42,462 nt of DNA, from contig NZ_RJPT01000002.1 of assembly GCF_003943515.1 (NCBI RefSeq), forward strand, positions 91,734 through 134,195, given 5' to 3'. Position 1 is the first letter of the stretch. Each line of letters opens with the position of its first letter. The position numbers and the translations under genes are program-made. Origin of the DNA: Streptococcus cristatus (GTDB lineage Bacteria > Bacillota > Bacilli > Lactobacillales > Streptococcaceae). Positions 17,205 to 26,472 of this stretch are shown here, one piece after another. A model generated the notes under the pieces. That model saw nothing but the letters and a program-made list of their open reading frames with translations, was not told the origin of the DNA and searched no databases.

Positions 17205-18980
17205 TTATTTAATTGCGCGTGATTGCAACCCTTCTTCTTCCAAGAAGAGACGGAATGGTACGAGTTCTTCTGCTTCGTATTTTTCCTTGAAGGCTTTGAT
17301 TGCTTCTTCTGAGTGAAGTTTTGGATCCAATTCAAGTACTTCTACTGGAAGTGGACGGTGTTGAGTAATGTGAGCATCGATGACAACAGTTTTACCTTCT
17401 TTGTTCAATTTAACAGCTTCTGCAACAACTGCATCGATGTCTTCGATACGGTCAACTGTAAATCCAACAGCACCTTGCGCTTCAGCGATTTTCGCATAGT
17501 CAGCATTAGGGAAGTCACAACCAAACAAGTGTTTGTTTGTGTCTTCGTATTTGTCCTTGATGAAGGCATATTTACCATTTGAGAAGACAACGTTGATAAC
17601 TGGAAGGTCGTATTGAACGTTTGTGATAACGTCTGGGTAGCACATGTTGAATGCACCGTCACCCATGATGTTCCATACTTGGCGATCTGGATTGTCTTTC
17701 TTAGCAGCGATACCACCAGGAAGGGCAATACCCATTGTCGCAAAGAGTGGAGATGTACGCCACATGTTCTTAGGTGTCATGTGAAGGTGACGAGTAGATG
17801 TTTGAGTAGTGTCACCTACGTCGATTGAATAGATAGCGTCTTGATCAGCATGTTTGTTGATTGCATTGTAAACTTGATACAATTGCAATTCACCCTCAGT
17901 TTTACCTTCGAGTTTGTTCATGTAATCACGCCAGTTTTGGTTGTTCTTCACGTTTGCACGCCACCATGGAGTAGACTCAACTGGGTTTACTTTATCAAGG
18001 ATTGCTTTAGCTGCTTGACCTGCATCACCAAGGATAGAAGCGTCAAGGGCATGGCGTTTACCAAGTTTGTAAGGGTCGATATCTACTTGGATGAATTTTT
18101 CAGTGTTCTTGAAGGCTTCGTAAACTTCAGCAAATGGGAAGTTTGAGCCAAGGAACAGAACAGTGTCTGCTTCAAAGACCACTTCGTTGGCTGGTTTCCA
18201 ACCAACACGGTAAGCTGAACCTGTCAAACCTTCGTAGTTCCATTCGAAAGCTTCAAAGTTTTTACCCGTTGTGATGATTGGAGCTTTGATTTTACGTGAC
18301 AATTCAGTGATCACTTCACCAGCTTTAACACCACCGTAACCAGCGTAGATAACTGGACGCTCAGCATTGTTCAAGATTTCAACCGCTTTGTCGATTTCAA
18401 CTTCGTTCAAAGCAGGAGCGATAAATGAACGTTCGTATGAACCTGAACCGTAGTATGAATTTTCGTCGATTTCTTGGAAACCGAAGTTCACTGGAATTTC
18501 AACAACGGCTGGACCTTTTTTAGAAACTGCAGCACGGCAAGCTTCGTCAATAACTTTTGGCAATTGCTCAGCATAAGCTACACGTTTGTTGTATACAGCG
18601 ATACCGTTGTACATTGGGTTTTGGTTAAGCTCTTGGAAGGCATCCATGTTGAGTTCGTTGACTGGACGTGATCCAAGGATAGCAAGGAATGGAGTGTTGT
18701 CCATAGCTGCATCGTAAACACCGTTAATCAAGTGAGTCGCACCTGGACCACCTGAACCAACTGCAACCCCGATTGAGCCGCCGAATTTAGCTTGCATCAC
18801 CGCAGCAAGAGCACCTGTTTCTTCGTGGCGAACTTGCAAGAAGCGGATATCTTTGTCTTCAGCCAAAGCATCCATGAGTGAGCTGAGTGTTCCTGATGGG
18901 ATACCGTAGATAGTATCTACGCCCCATGTCTTCAATACGTTGAGCATTGCTGCAGATGCAGTAATTTTCCCTTGAGTCAT
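17205..18980 (-). CDS. spxB: Pyruvate oxidase SpxB, H2O2-forming
   Basis: A 591-aa ThDP/FAD enzyme converting pyruvate, phosphate and O2 to acetyl phosphate, CO2 and H2O2. The N-terminal ThDP-binding Pyr domain carries the glutamate motif ([10 protein letters not shown]); the central FAD domain spans about residues 190-340; the C-terminal PP domain has the ThDP/Mg motif GDGAFN. Length matches streptococcal SpxB. AAAGGAG precedes ATG by 7 nt. Codon use is strongly biased to the preferred streptococcal set (GAA, AAA, GGT, CGT), consistent with very high expression. It is monocistronic, with cre-like sites about 115-140 bp upstream of the start. Confidence 0.96.
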   Translation of the reverse strand: MTQGKITASAAMLNVLKTWGVDTIYGIPSGTLSSLMDALAEDKDIRFLQVRHEETGALAAVMQAKFGGSIGVAVGSGGPGATHLINGVYDAAMDNTPFLAILGSRPVNELNMDAFQELNQNPMYNGIAVYNKRVAYAEQLPKVIDEACRAAVSKKGPAVVEIPVNFGFQEIDENSYYGSGSYERSFIAPALNEVEIDKAVEILNNAERPVIYAGYGGVKAGEVITELSRKIKAPIITTGKNFEAFEWNYEGLTGSAYRVGWKPANEVVFEADTVLFLGSNFPFAEVYEAFKNTEKFIQVDIDPYKLGKRHALDASILGDAGQAAKAILDKVNPVESTPWWRANVKNNQNWRDYMNKLEGKTEGELQLYQVYNAINKHADQDAIYSIDVGDTTQTSTRHLHMTPKNMWRTSPLFATMGIALPGGIAAKKDNPDRQVWNIMGDGAFNMCYPDVITNVQYDLPVINVVFSNGKYAFIKDKYEDTNKHLFGCDFPNADYAKIAEAQGAVGFTVDRIEDIDAVVAEAVKLNKEGKTVVIDAHITQHRPLPVEVLELDPKLHSEEAIKAFKEKYEAEELVPFRLFLEEEGLQSRAIK

Positions 18981-19092
18981 TCTAACTCTCCTTTAAATCT
19001 ATATTGATCCTTTAAAAATGTAGCATAGCGCTTCTACTCCATCTTTGCGATCAGGTTTCGTTTTGAAAATGAGTTTTTTCTGACATTTCTCA

Positions 19093-19118
19093 TGAAAACG
19101 ATTTACAAAACGATTACA
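19093..19118. promoter_or_regulatory. Two overlapping cre-like (CcpA) half-matching sites upstream of spxB
   Basis: TGAAAACGATTTAC (19093-19106, plus) and TGTAATCGTTTTGT (19105-19118, minus) each match 12 of 14 positions of the TGnAAnCGnWnnCA consensus and share the repeated core AAAACGATT. CcpA control of spxB is established in several oral streptococci. The remaining 160 bp up to the cop terminator holds only AT-rich sequence with nothing supportable. Confidence 0.5.
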
Positions 19119-19291
19119 GTATTAATTTATCACAAAGAGATTCACATGTATAAGAATCTGCTCAGAGATACTCAATCCCTATTACATAACAGATGCTCTT
19201 TTTTGAGAAAATTTCACAAATTATAGTAGAATAGGATATTTTATTATAATTTGCATGCACCTCTAAGACTTGTAGCTGTAGGAAATTAAAC

Positions 19292-19323
19292 AAAAAGCGA
19301 TACAAAATTCTGTATCACTTTTT
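19292..19323 (-). terminator. Terminator of the cop operon
   Basis: The arms aaaaagcgataca (19292-19304) and tgtatcacttttt (19311-19323) pair with one mismatch and end in T runs. It lies 8 bp past the copA stop. Confidence 0.8.
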
Positions 19324-19330
19324 ATTTCAT

Positions 19331-21553
19331 TTAATCAATTTTCTCAACATTGAGAAGCAGCGAGCTAGTCAAAACAGACAAAGAACTAAGGGCCATAGCA
19401 AGACCTGCTAGTTCTGGATTGAGGGTCAATCCCAGTCCTACAAAGACTCCAGCAGCAATTGGAATCCCAAGGATATTGTAGATAGAGGCCCAGAAGAGAT
19501 TGAGTAAGATCCTGCGGAAGGTCTTTTGACTCATGTCAAAGGCGCGCACAACGCCAAGTAAATCATTTTGCGTGAGCACGATGCCACCGGACTCGATCGC
19601 AATATCCGTTCCAGATCCCATAGCGATCCCCACATCCGCGATCGAGAGAGCTGGAGCATCATTGATCCCATCTCCAACAAAGGCGACCTTGCTAGCTTCT
19701 TGCAGTTTTTGGATGGCGCTAGCTTTTTCTTGAGGAAGGACATCAGCAATGACGGTGTCAATTCCCACTTGCTTAGCAATAGCTTGGGCCACCCGTTCAT
19801 TATCCCCCGTTAACATGACCGTTTTCAAGCCCCGTTCTTTGAGCTTTTTGACCGCTTCTTTTGAGCTGGTCTTCGGAGCATCTTGAATGGCAATCAAGCC
19901 AATCACTTGCCCATCCACAGACAAACTGATCACTGTTTTGGCCTGCTCTTGCAACTCTACCATCCGTTTTTCAAGCTCCGGATCCATCGCTGTCCCGTCA
20001 TGAAGTTTGCCATTTCCCAAGGTCACCAACTGCTGGTCGATCTGACCTTGGACCCCTTTTCCTTCAATCGCTTGGAAGTTTTCCACAGGGGATAACACCA
20101 AACCTTTTTCTTCTGCTTGGGATAACACCGCTTGGGCTAGTGGATGTTCTGAAAAAGTTTCAAGACTAGCAGCCAGTGTCAAGACACGCGCTTCATCTCC
20201 TACAACATCGGTTACAAGTGGTTGGCCAATGGTAATAGTCCCTGTCTTATCAAACACAACGGTTTGAATCTTTTGCACTTCTTGAAGAACTGTTCCATTT
20301 TTAATCAGAACCCCCATCTTGGCACTACGGCCGGTTCCGACCATCAGGGCTGTTGGGGTTGCTAAACCAAGGGCACAAGGACAGGCAATAATGAGGACAG
20401 AGACTGCATAGAGCATGGCCTCTTGAAGCGACGCGCCCAGAAGCACGGACCAAACCCAGAAGGTCGCAATGGCCAAAATCGTCACCACTGGAACAAAGAT
20501 ACCTGAAATCTTATCCGTCAAATCTTGAATAGGAGCACGACTGGATTGGGCCATTTTGACAAAGTCCACAATTTGAGATAAGAGGGTCTCACTACCGACT
20601 TTTTCAGCCTTAAAGAGAATGGTCCCATTGCTGTTGATAGTGGAGCCGATAACTGCATCACCAACTGATTTTTCCACAGGCAAGCTTTCACCTGTCACCA
20701 TCGACTCATCAATGGTCGTACTTCCTTCTACAATCGTCCCATCAACCGCGATCTTTTCCCCAGGACGGACCCGAATCAAGTCATCAATTTGGATATCTTC
20801 TGCCGCCACCTCGACATAGTTCCCATCACGGAGAACTTGAGCCGTTTTTGCCTGCAAATCCAACAACTTTTCCACAGCCTCGGAGGCATTGTTACGCATC
20901 CGTTCCTCAAAGACTTGTCCTAAGAGGACAAAGAAGAGGATAAAGCCCGCACTTTCAAAGTATACCGGTTGACCAGTAAAGAGTGCAAATACACTATAGA
21001 CATAGGCTACCAGGGTTCCAAGAGCTACCAAGGTATCCATATTGGAATGGTGCTTCTTAAATGAGGCCCAGGCACTCTTGATAAAAGGAACTCCTGCTAC
21101 CAACATGATCGGCGTTGTCGCTAGAAAAGTCCCCCAGCGACTGACTGGATGGGATACAAATCCTGCCATCATCCCGATCATCAAGATCAATAAGGGAAGA
21201 GTAAAGATACTAGTAATCCAAAAGCGACCCAGTAAACTTAAGACACGACGGCGTTTTTCCACAACCGTGTAAGAACCCTTTTGCATCTTCATTCCACATG
21301 AAAACTCGAAGTCCCCTGTTTCTGTCGGGGTAAAGGATATCACCTTATCCACACCGACTTCCAAAGGCTCTAAAATCCCCTGATCTTCAAACAGAATTTC
21401 CTTGTAACAGCCGGAAGGATTGACCCGATGGAAGGTGATTTCAGCAGGGATCCCTTTTTGAAGTTGAAATTCCTTTGGACTATAGCCTTTTTCTGCTGTA
21501 ATACGGATCTTTTGCACTCCGTTTTCCACAACTGCTTTTTGTTTTTCTACCAT
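19331..21553 (-). CDS. copA: Copper-exporting P1B-type ATPase CopA with N-terminal cupredoxin domain
   Basis: A 740-aa Cu(I) efflux pump. Instead of a CxxC heavy-metal domain it begins with a cupredoxin-like domain (about residues 1-95) with a conserved C-G-M-K-M copper site, like pneumococcal CopA. The pump core has TGES, the membrane CPC (Cys391-Pro-Cys393), the phosphorylated D435 in DKTGT, SEHP in the nucleotide domain and GDGINDAP. The start follows AAAGGAG at 6 nt; the frame extends seven codons further but overlaps the cupA end. It is the last gene of copY-cupA-copA, with a 10-bp gap to cupA. Confidence 0.95.
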   Translation of the reverse strand: MVEKQKAVVENGVQKIRITAEKGYSPKEFQLQKGIPAEITFHRVNPSGCYKEILFEDQGILEPLEVGVDKVISFTPTETGDFEFSCGMKMQKGSYTVVEKRRRVLSLLGRFWITSIFTLPLLILMIGMMAGFVSHPVSRWGTFLATTPIMLVAGVPFIKSAWASFKKHHSNMDTLVALGTLVAYVYSVFALFTGQPVYFESAGFILFFVLLGQVFEERMRNNASEAVEKLLDLQAKTAQVLRDGNYVEVAAEDIQIDDLIRVRPGEKIAVDGTIVEGSTTIDESMVTGESLPVEKSVGDAVIGSTINSNGTILFKAEKVGSETLLSQIVDFVKMAQSSRAPIQDLTDKISGIFVPVVTILAIATFWVWSVLLGASLQEAMLYAVSVLIIACPCALGLATPTALMVGTGRSAKMGVLIKNGTVLQEVQKIQTVVFDKTGTITIGQPLVTDVVGDEARVLTLAASLETFSEHPLAQAVLSQAEEKGLVLSPVENFQAIEGKGVQGQIDQQLVTLGNGKLHDGTAMDPELEKRMVELQEQAKTVISLSVDGQVIGLIAIQDAPKTSSKEAVKKLKERGLKTVMLTGDNERVAQAIAKQVGIDTVIADVLPQEKASAIQKLQEASKVAFVGDGINDAPALSIADVGIAMGSGTDIAIESGGIVLTQNDLLGVVRAFDMSQKTFRRILLNLFWASIYNILGIPIAAGVFVGLGLTLNPELAGLAMALSSLSVLTSSLLLNVEKID

Positions 21554-21563
21554 ACCTACTCCT

Positions 21564-21935
21564 TTATTCCACAATCATGTGACCATGCATCATGTTCATT
21601 CCACATGAATACCCATATTCGCCCGCTTTTTCTGGCGTAATTTCAATGACATGTTTTTCACCTAAAGGCAAATCTTCATGAACGCCAAAATCTGGAAAGA
21701 TCACTTGAGCCAGACATGAAGATGGATCCTTGCGATGAAAGATGATCCGGGCTGGAACATTCTTTTTCAGGACAATGGTTTCAGGCGAATAGCCCCCCAT
21801 GACTTCGACTTCAATTTCTTGATAACCTGATTTCTGACGAGCGTGGCCGCTTACCTTTTCATGCTCTGCAAAGAACCACCAAGCAATAAAAGCAACCACA
21901 AGTAAACAAACAATACTAATCAACAATCCAAACAT
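21564..21935 (-). CDS. cupA: Membrane-anchored cupredoxin copper chaperone CupA
   Basis: A 123-aa protein: one N-terminal membrane helix (residues 2-22), then a cupredoxin-like domain homologous to the N-terminal domain of the following CopA. Copper ligands are visible as a central SSC (in the DPSSC segment) and the methionine-rich C-terminal [10 protein letters not shown]. In pneumococcus CupA binds Cu(I) at the cell surface and hands it to CopA. The middle gene of the operon; the spacing to copY is 18 bp. It replaces the small CopZ chaperone of enterococci. Confidence 0.92.
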   Translation of the reverse strand: MFGLLISIVCLLVVAFIAWWFFAEHEKVSGHARQKSGYQEIEVEVMGGYSPETIVLKKNVPARIIFHRKDPSSCLAQVIFPDFGVHEDLPLGEKHVIEITPEKAGEYGYSCGMNMMHGHMIVE

Positions 21936-21953
21936 GGAATTTCCTTCTTTCTA

Positions 21954-22349
21954 TTACATACAATTGCAAGGGACTGTTTCGACAGCCTCTGCTTTCTTTT
22001 CTTCCAGGACCTGCTGCAGCTGATTAAGATCTGCAAGCGTAAAGTCACTCGCCTGAATCAAGTTTTCAAGCACCTGGACAATCCTTTTGGAGCAAACCTT
22101 GTCTTTCACATCCTCAACGACCAAGTCTAAACTCTGGTCCTGCTTTAACAAAGCCGAGTAAACAAAGGCTTTGCCTGATTTTTCTCTAGTCAAACATCCT
22201 TTCTCCACCAAGCGGGTCAAGAGAGTCTTGATCGTCGACTTCGACCAGTCAAAGCGCTCGGACAAGACTGCGATCAAATCCGTGCTGGTCTGCTTGCCTT
22301 CCATCCAGATAATCTTCATGATGCGCCATTCCGCATTGGAAATTTGCAT
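21954..22349 (-). CDS. copY: Copper-responsive repressor CopY
   Basis: A 131-aa BlaI/MecI-family winged-helix repressor (DNA-binding domain about residues 1-70, dimerisation helices after). It ends with a single C-x-C (residues 128-130, CNCM) rather than the enterococcal CxCx4-5CxC, and has Cys52 in the wing; this Cys52 plus C-terminal CxC set matches what I recall of pneumococcal CopY. Zn keeps it on DNA, and Cu(I) releases it. It is the first gene of the operon, autoregulated through two cop boxes upstream. Confidence 0.93.
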   Translation of the reverse strand: MQISNAEWRIMKIIWMEGKQTSTDLIAVLSERFDWSKSTIKTLLTRLVEKGCLTREKSGKAFVYSALLKQDQSLDLVVEDVKDKVCSKRIVQVLENLIQASDFTLADLNQLQQVLEEKKAEAVETVPCNCM

Positions 22350-22368
22350 GACCTCTCCTTTCTAAATC

Positions 22369-22421
22369 TACATTTGTAAACCTTATGATGTTATTCTACT
22401 CCTAAGATTTACATTTGTCAA
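22369..22421 (-). promoter_or_regulatory. cop operon promoter with two CopY operators
   Basis: The minus strand has a perfect -35 TTGACA (22416-22421), 17 bp, and -10 TAGAAT (22393-22398). Two cop boxes of the form TACAnnTGTA flank it: TACATTTGTA (22369-22378), downstream of the start site, and TACATTTGTC (22410-22419), overlapping the -35. Occupancy of both would block polymerase. Confidence 0.9.
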
Positions 22422-22432
22422 CCAAAAGTTTA

Positions 22433-22461
22433 AAAAAAACAAATCTTCCTTTGAAGATTTG
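22433..22461 (-). terminator. Terminator of the SGNH/HAD operon
   Basis: The stem CAAATCTTC (22440-22448) with GAAGATTTG (22453-22461) is followed on the minus strand by an eight-T run. It separates this operon from the cop promoter. Confidence 0.8.
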
Positions 22462-22496
22462 TCTGGTTGGGCTTTTTTCACTCCCTATTTTTATCT

Positions 22497-23129
22497 CTAT
22501 AACGTTTCCTGCAGAGCTTGGGCTAGGATGCGATACCCGGCCACACTTAGATGGAGGCCATCTGTCGTATAGGCTTCTGCTAACTGCCCCACTTCATCCA
22601 ATAAAGACGAATACACATCGACATAGCTGACCTGGTAGTAGGCTTGGGCCAATTCTTGGTAGGCACGATTGAGGGCTTGGATTTTCTCGTTCGTTCGGAT
22701 ATAAACCGTTCCTTTATACTGCTCCTGCTCATTCACAGGCAGGACGGACAGCAACTGGATCTGAGCCAGAGGATAGTCGCGGGAAATCTCCTGAACAACC
22801 GCTTCCAGATTGGCCAGCGTCTCAGCCTGAGGCATCTCCTTGCCAATGTCGTTGGTTCCAATCGAGAGAAAGACCTTGTCCAGAGCCTGCCCAAAGAGAT
22901 GGGCATCCAAGTTTTCTAAAAGCAAATCAGTCTTGTAGCCACGAATGCCACGATTGACCAAGGTTTTAGGGCTTTGCATTAGCTCATGCAGTGGGAAATA
23001 TTCCACAATCGAATCACCGATAAAAATAATCGCTGGCTCTTTGACCGCAAGCTGATTCAGGTCCCGATAATTTTTCTGGATCTTTGCCTGCTCATTCAAA
23101 AGCCACTGTTCTAATAGTTGAACTGCCAT
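22497..23129 (-). CDS. SGNH/GDSL-family hydrolase (PAF-acetylhydrolase-like esterase)
   Basis: A 210-aa serine esterase. Block I is GDSIVEYF (catalytic Ser), block III is GTNDIG, and block V is DGLHLSVAGY (catalytic Asp/His). There is no signal peptide, so it is cytoplasmic. Streptococcal relatives are often labelled platelet-activating-factor acetylhydrolase-like, but the substrate is unproven; deacetylation or deacylation of a sugar or lipid is plausible. Its ATG directly follows the stop of the HAD gene (TAAATG), the third gene of a minus-strand operon. Confidence 0.88.
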   Translation of the reverse strand: MAVQLLEQWLLNEQAKIQKNYRDLNQLAVKEPAIIFIGDSIVEYFPLHELMQSPKTLVNRGIRGYKTDLLLENLDAHLFGQALDKVFLSIGTNDIGKEMPQAETLANLEAVVQEISRDYPLAQIQLLSVLPVNEQEQYKGTVYIRTNEKIQALNRAYQELAQAYYQVSYVDVYSSLLDEVGQLAEAYTTDGLHLSVAGYRILAQALQETL

Positions 23130-23957
23130 TTAGACTCCTTTTTCTAAGTATTGCTCAATCACCTGCAAAACACCAGCCTCTGCATTGGCTGGTGCCAAGC
23201 GACTGGCAATGCGCTTAATCTTCTCATCCCCATTTTCCATAGCATAGGAGAAATCCGCTAATTCTAGCATTTCTAAGTCATTCTCGCTGTCACCAAAAGC
23301 CATGATTTCCTTGCTTTTGATTTGCCACCGATCCATGAGCTGACGAAGCCCCCAAGCCTTGTGAAGACCTTCTTGGATAATGTCAATCGCGCCATAACCG
23401 CTGGTCACAGCACTCAATCGTCCAGCAAATGCTGTATTGATCTGCTGCGTAATCTCTGCTGCTTGCGCTTCATCGACCATAACGCTCATCTTCAGGACTT
23501 CTTCAAACGGATGCTCTTGCAGATTAGGCACGAAATTCATTCGTTTGTAGAAATGAACCGCCATTTCTTCTGTCATAATCTTGCTAATCATCGGAAAATC
23601 CGTACCGTCCTGAACAAAACCACCTTTAGTAGAAGTGACCACCAGATGCACCTCTCGTTCTTGACCCTGAAAATAAGCCAGCGTGTCCGCAATCAAATTA
23701 GGATGCCAGAAAGTGCCCAGCAACATTTCATTCTTTTCAAAGATTCGAGCGCCGTTGGCGACGATCAGGGTCATACGCTCTGTCAAATCGCCCAACAATA
23801 AGCGCATTCGTTGGATTTCATTGCCCGTCGCAATGACAAACTTAATGTTCCGCTCCTCCAGCTGGTCTAAAACTGCTGTCAGGCGTGGCAAATCCAGCTC
23901 TCCTCTCGGGTCCAAAAGAGTACCGTCCATATCCGTAGCGATCATTTTAATTGGCAT
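23130..23957 (-). CDS. Cof-type HAD-IIB family phosphatase
   Basis: A 275-aa haloacid-dehalogenase phosphatase. Motif I is DMDGTLLD (nucleophile and acid), motif II is the ATGNE segment, motif III is a Lys before the cap return, and motif IV is GDSENDLEML. The C2B cap inserted between motifs II and III places it with the YidA/Cof group, which dephosphorylates sugar phosphates, FMN or pyridoxal phosphate. GAGGTGG precedes ATG. It lies between an unknown 362-aa gene (15 bp upstream) and the SGNH hydrolase (no gap). Confidence 0.9.
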   Translation of the reverse strand: MPIKMIATDMDGTLLDPRGELDLPRLTAVLDQLEERNIKFVIATGNEIQRMRLLLGDLTERMTLIVANGARIFEKNEMLLGTFWHPNLIADTLAYFQGQEREVHLVVTSTKGGFVQDGTDFPMISKIMTEEMAVHFYKRMNFVPNLQEHPFEEVLKMSVMVDEAQAAEITQQINTAFAGRLSAVTSGYGAIDIIQEGLHKAWGLRQLMDRWQIKSKEIMAFGDSENDLEMLELADFSYAMENGDEKIKRIASRLAPANAEAGVLQVIEQYLEKGV

Positions 23958-23972
23958 CTTTCCACCTCATTT

Positions 23973-25061
23973 CTATAATCTCAGATATTTATTTTTCACT
24001 TTATTCCATAAATATTTGAAATAATCTTTCCCTTTTAACTTTTCGACTAATGATTTTTCAAAATCTTTTACTTGGGCATCAACTTGACTTTTAACGCTTT
24101 TCCCCGCAAGCGCATAGCAACTCTTAGCCGTATGGTAACCAGCCAAGCCGCGACTATTCTGAGGGGCTTTGAAGGCTTGCCCGCCATTTCGGATCGCCAG
24201 CCTGCGAAACTGGGGATCCCACTTGGCTGGACTTTTGACATCGTAGTAATAATGGGAATGATGATTGAACAGGGAGGGCTGCTCCCCATAATTAAAACTA
24301 GCTCCGTTGACCAGCCCATTTTGACTGCTCTTTTCTGGATCTAGGATATTGAGAAACTTCCCTTCCCTATCCAGAATAAACTCGGTATGGAAACGATGGA
24401 GAATCTTGATATTGGCCTGATAGGGCTGATGGTCTGGGTAGAGCACCTTGCCCTTATCGACAAAGGCTTTATTGTGCAGCCGCGAAGATTCCCAGAGCTG
24501 GCAGTCTAGGTCAGGATGCGCCTGAAAATAGGCTACAAGAGCCTGGCCGTCTATCATCCCCGGCTTACGAAAATGCTGTCTGACCCACTGGGCCTGCTGA
24601 CTGGAAATGACGTAGCGAAACTGGTGCAACTGACCTTTTAACCTTTGATTGCCACTGTCTGCAATAAAGTCTGCTGGAGAAAAAGCCTGCCGAATCGTTT
24701 GAGAAAACTGGTGCCAAAAGGGAGCGTGTGGCGATAAGTTCGGATGCATGCGCGAGAGCAGTTTGGTGATTTCTGCTGCTTCCCCACTCAGTTCGTCAGG
24801 CATGTCCATATACAACATAGCTAGCTCTAACAATTGCTCAGCTTGCTGGGGCTGGACTGCTCGACATTCAAAAGACCATAGCTTCTGAAAGAGCGGACTG
24901 CCAAATATAAGGGCCTCCTCAAAAAGACCTTGGCGAGCTGATTCATGCGGCAATGACGCCATTTCTGCTAGAAAAACTTTGTCAAGAGCAGCTTGAGACC
25001 AGCCGAGCGCTTGTAATTTTAGGCGGTATTGCTCGATTTCTACTTCCATCACCATCCACAT
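23973..25061 (-). CDS. Uncharacterised 362-aa protein, possibly DUF3114 family
   Basis: A soluble, Gln/His-rich protein with no signal peptide or membrane helix. The first ~150 residues look helical; the C-terminal half is richer in conserved-looking aromatic/His motifs (LHRFHTEF, NHHSHYYYDVKSP, RGLAGYHTAKSC). It recalls the streptococcal DUF3114 proteins, but I cannot confirm this. Start is uncertain: in-frame ATGs at 25061, 25055 and 25049 follow one another with no clear ribosome site. It is the first gene of an operon with the HAD phosphatase and SGNH hydrolase, so a shared metabolite-repair or envelope role is possible but unsupported. Confidence 0.6.
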   Translation of the reverse strand: MWMVMEVEIEQYRLKLQALGWSQAALDKVFLAEMASLPHESARQGLFEEALIFGSPLFQKLWSFECRAVQPQQAEQLLELAMLYMDMPDELSGEAAEITKLLSRMHPNLSPHAPFWHQFSQTIRQAFSPADFIADSGNQRLKGQLHQFRYVISSQQAQWVRQHFRKPGMIDGQALVAYFQAHPDLDCQLWESSRLHNKAFVDKGKVLYPDHQPYQANIKILHRFHTEFILDREGKFLNILDPEKSSQNGLVNGASFNYGEQPSLFNHHSHYYYDVKSPAKWDPQFRRLAIRNGGQAFKAPQNSRGLAGYHTAKSCYALAGKSVKSQVDAQVKDFEKSLVEKLKGKDYFKYLWNKVKNKYLRL

Positions 25062-25144
25062 CCATCATATGAAATTTCTTCAGCACCGTTTAGGATTCCG
25101 CTAGCAGGTTCATGCAGCCTTGAAACCTCTCCTATTTATCTCTA

Positions 25145-25173
25145 AATATGCCAAAATTTTAGCTAAAAGTCAA
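25145..25173 (-). promoter_or_regulatory. Candidate promoter of the 362-aa/HAD/SGNH operon
   Basis: On the minus strand TTGACT (25168-25173), 17 bp, CATATT (25145-25150). It lies back to back with the mntR promoter. Confidence 0.4.
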
Positions 25174-25199
25174 CGTACAAAGGAACTTTCGGCCTCGAA

Positions 25200-25229
25200 T
25201 TGTATTCTTTCAGCATTTTTTGCTATACT
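25200..25229 (+). promoter_or_regulatory. Promoter of the Mn-dependent regulator gene
   Basis: TTGTAT (25200-25205), 18 bp, and extended -10 TGCTATACT (TATACT at 25224-25229), about 29 bp before the ATG. Confidence 0.65.
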
Positions 25230-25257
25230 AGTCTTAGGAAAACAACGAGGACAAAAG

Positions 25258-25905
25258 ATGACGCCAAATAAAGAAGACTATTTAAAATGTATTTACGAGA
25301 TTGGCACGCGCCAGGAGAAAATCACCAATAAGGAAATCGCCCAGCACATGCAGGTTTCCCCGCCAGCTGTGACGGAGATGATGAAGAAAATGCTGGCTGA
25401 AGAATTCCTAATCAAGGACAAAAAGGCAGGCTATCTGCTAACTGACCTAGGCCTGCAACTGGTCTCTGACCTCTACCGCAAGCACCGATTAATTGAGGTG
25501 TTCTTGGTCCAAAAGCTGGGCTACACCACGGACGAAATCCATCAGGAAGCCGAAATTCTAGAACATACCGTTTCTGAGCGCTTTGTCGCAGGCTTGGAAA
25601 AAATGCTGGATTTCCCTGAGACCTGCCCTCACGGTGGCACAATCCCAGCCAAACACCAGCTGCTAAAAGAAAAATACCATCAAACTTTGGCCTCCGCTCA
25701 GGAGCCTGGTAGCTACCTCATCCGCCGTGTCCACGACGACTTTGAGCTTTTGGCTTATTTGGAAAAGCACAATCTGAACATAGACCAAGAAATCAATTTC
25801 CTCCAGTATGACGACTACAGCCAGCTCTATCAACTAGAAGTGGACGGCCAAGCAATCCAAGTTAGCCCTATGATTGCCCAACAGATTTATGTAGAAAAAC
25901 TATAA
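25258..25905 (+). CDS. mntR: DtxR/MntR-family manganese-dependent repressor (ScaR/SloR/PsaR type)
   Basis: A 215-aa regulator: N-terminal winged helix (residues 1-70), dimerisation and metal domain, and a C-terminal FeoA/SH3-like domain (from about 145). The start at 25258 follows GAGG and puts all ligands known for S. gordonii ScaR at their positions: D7, E80, E99, E102, H103, C123, H125 and D160. It should repress Mn/Fe transporter operons when Mn is plentiful. The frame is open to an upstream ATG at 25120, but that lies before the promoter. It is a single gene with its own terminator. Confidence 0.93.
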   Translation: MTPNKEDYLKCIYEIGTRQEKITNKEIAQHMQVSPPAVTEMMKKMLAEEFLIKDKKAGYLLTDLGLQLVSDLYRKHRLIEVFLVQKLGYTTDEIHQEAEILEHTVSERFVAGLEKMLDFPETCPHGGTIPAKHQLLKEKYHQTLASAQEPGSYLIRRVHDDFELLAYLEKHNLNIDQEINFLQYDDYSQLYQLEVDGQAIQVSPMIAQQIYVEKL

Positions 25906-25912
25906 ACAGGAT

Positions 25913-25947
25913 CCAGTTCAGACTTTTTAGTCTAAACTGGTTTTTTA
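25913..25947 (+). terminator. Terminator after the Mn regulator gene
   Basis: The stem CCAGTTcAGACT (25913-25924) with AGTCTaAACTGG (25929-25940) is followed by TTTTTT. The next promoter starts one base later. Confidence 0.85.
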
Positions 25948-25987
25948 TTGACAAAAATAAAACGTCGAACTATAATAAGTATACTTA
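25948..25987 (+). promoter_or_regulatory. Strong promoter with palindromic operator before the MarR-type gene
   Basis: Perfect TTGACA (25948-25953), 17 bp, perfect TATAAT (25971-25976). The 12-bp palindrome TAAGTATACTTA (25976-25987) covers the -10 end and start site, a good place for autorepression by the MarR protein. Confidence 0.75.
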
Positions 25988-26010
25988 CAAAATATCCAGA
26001 GGAAAAGCTA

Positions 26011-26472
26011 ATGGAAAAATCTCAGTTTAACTCCATCTATAGGGATGAATACAAAAAATCAACCGGTCTGCTCTTTATCCGTGCCTACCACAAGTGGCAT
26101 GGGCTGATAAAAAACGAACTGAAAACGATCGATTTGACCCATCCTCAGTTTGTCGTTCTGACCACTCTTGCAGCGCTTCTGCGTCAGCAAGAATGGGTTA
26201 GTCAGACCGATATTGCCCGATTTTCTGACATGGATGTCATGACCGTATCCCAAATCATCCGCCTCTTGGTTAAGAAAGAATTGATCAGGCGGGAAGTCCA
26301 TCCCAAGGACAGCCGCGCCAACATCATACTTCTAACAGATATGGGGCTGCAAAAAGTCAACCGAGCTCTTCCTCTAGTAGAAAGCATTGATCAGGCATTC
26401 TTTGGAAAATTAGGAAATAAAACAGAAATATTAAACCAACTCTTAATAGCACTGGAGGCAGAAAATGACTAG
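26011..26472 (+). CDS. MarR-family transcriptional regulator
   Basis: A 153-aa winged-helix regulator; the wing shows the typical family sequence with DSRANIILLTDMG (about residues 103-115) after a recognition helix (MDVMTVSQIIRLL). The start at 26011 follows GAGG and a consensus promoter; the frame reads upstream through the promoter, so the longer form is rejected. It overlaps the EVE-domain gene by 8 bp, forming a two-gene unit. It probably represses its own operon through TAAGTATACTTA; the ligand is unknown. Confidence 0.9.
   Translation: MEKSQFNSIYRDEYKKSTGLLFIRAYHKWHGLIKNELKTIDLTHPQFVVLTTLAALLRQQEWVSQTDIARFSDMDVMTVSQIIRLLVKKELIRREVHPKDSRANIILLTDMGLQKVNRALPLVESIDQAFFGKLGNKTEILNQLLIALEAEND

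Noticed and set aside
25062..25130. Seven-codon leader-like frame (MNLLAES) after an AGGAGAGG site upstream of the 362-aa gene
   Set aside because: Too short, no attenuator hairpin pair, and likely chance in this purine-rich stretch.
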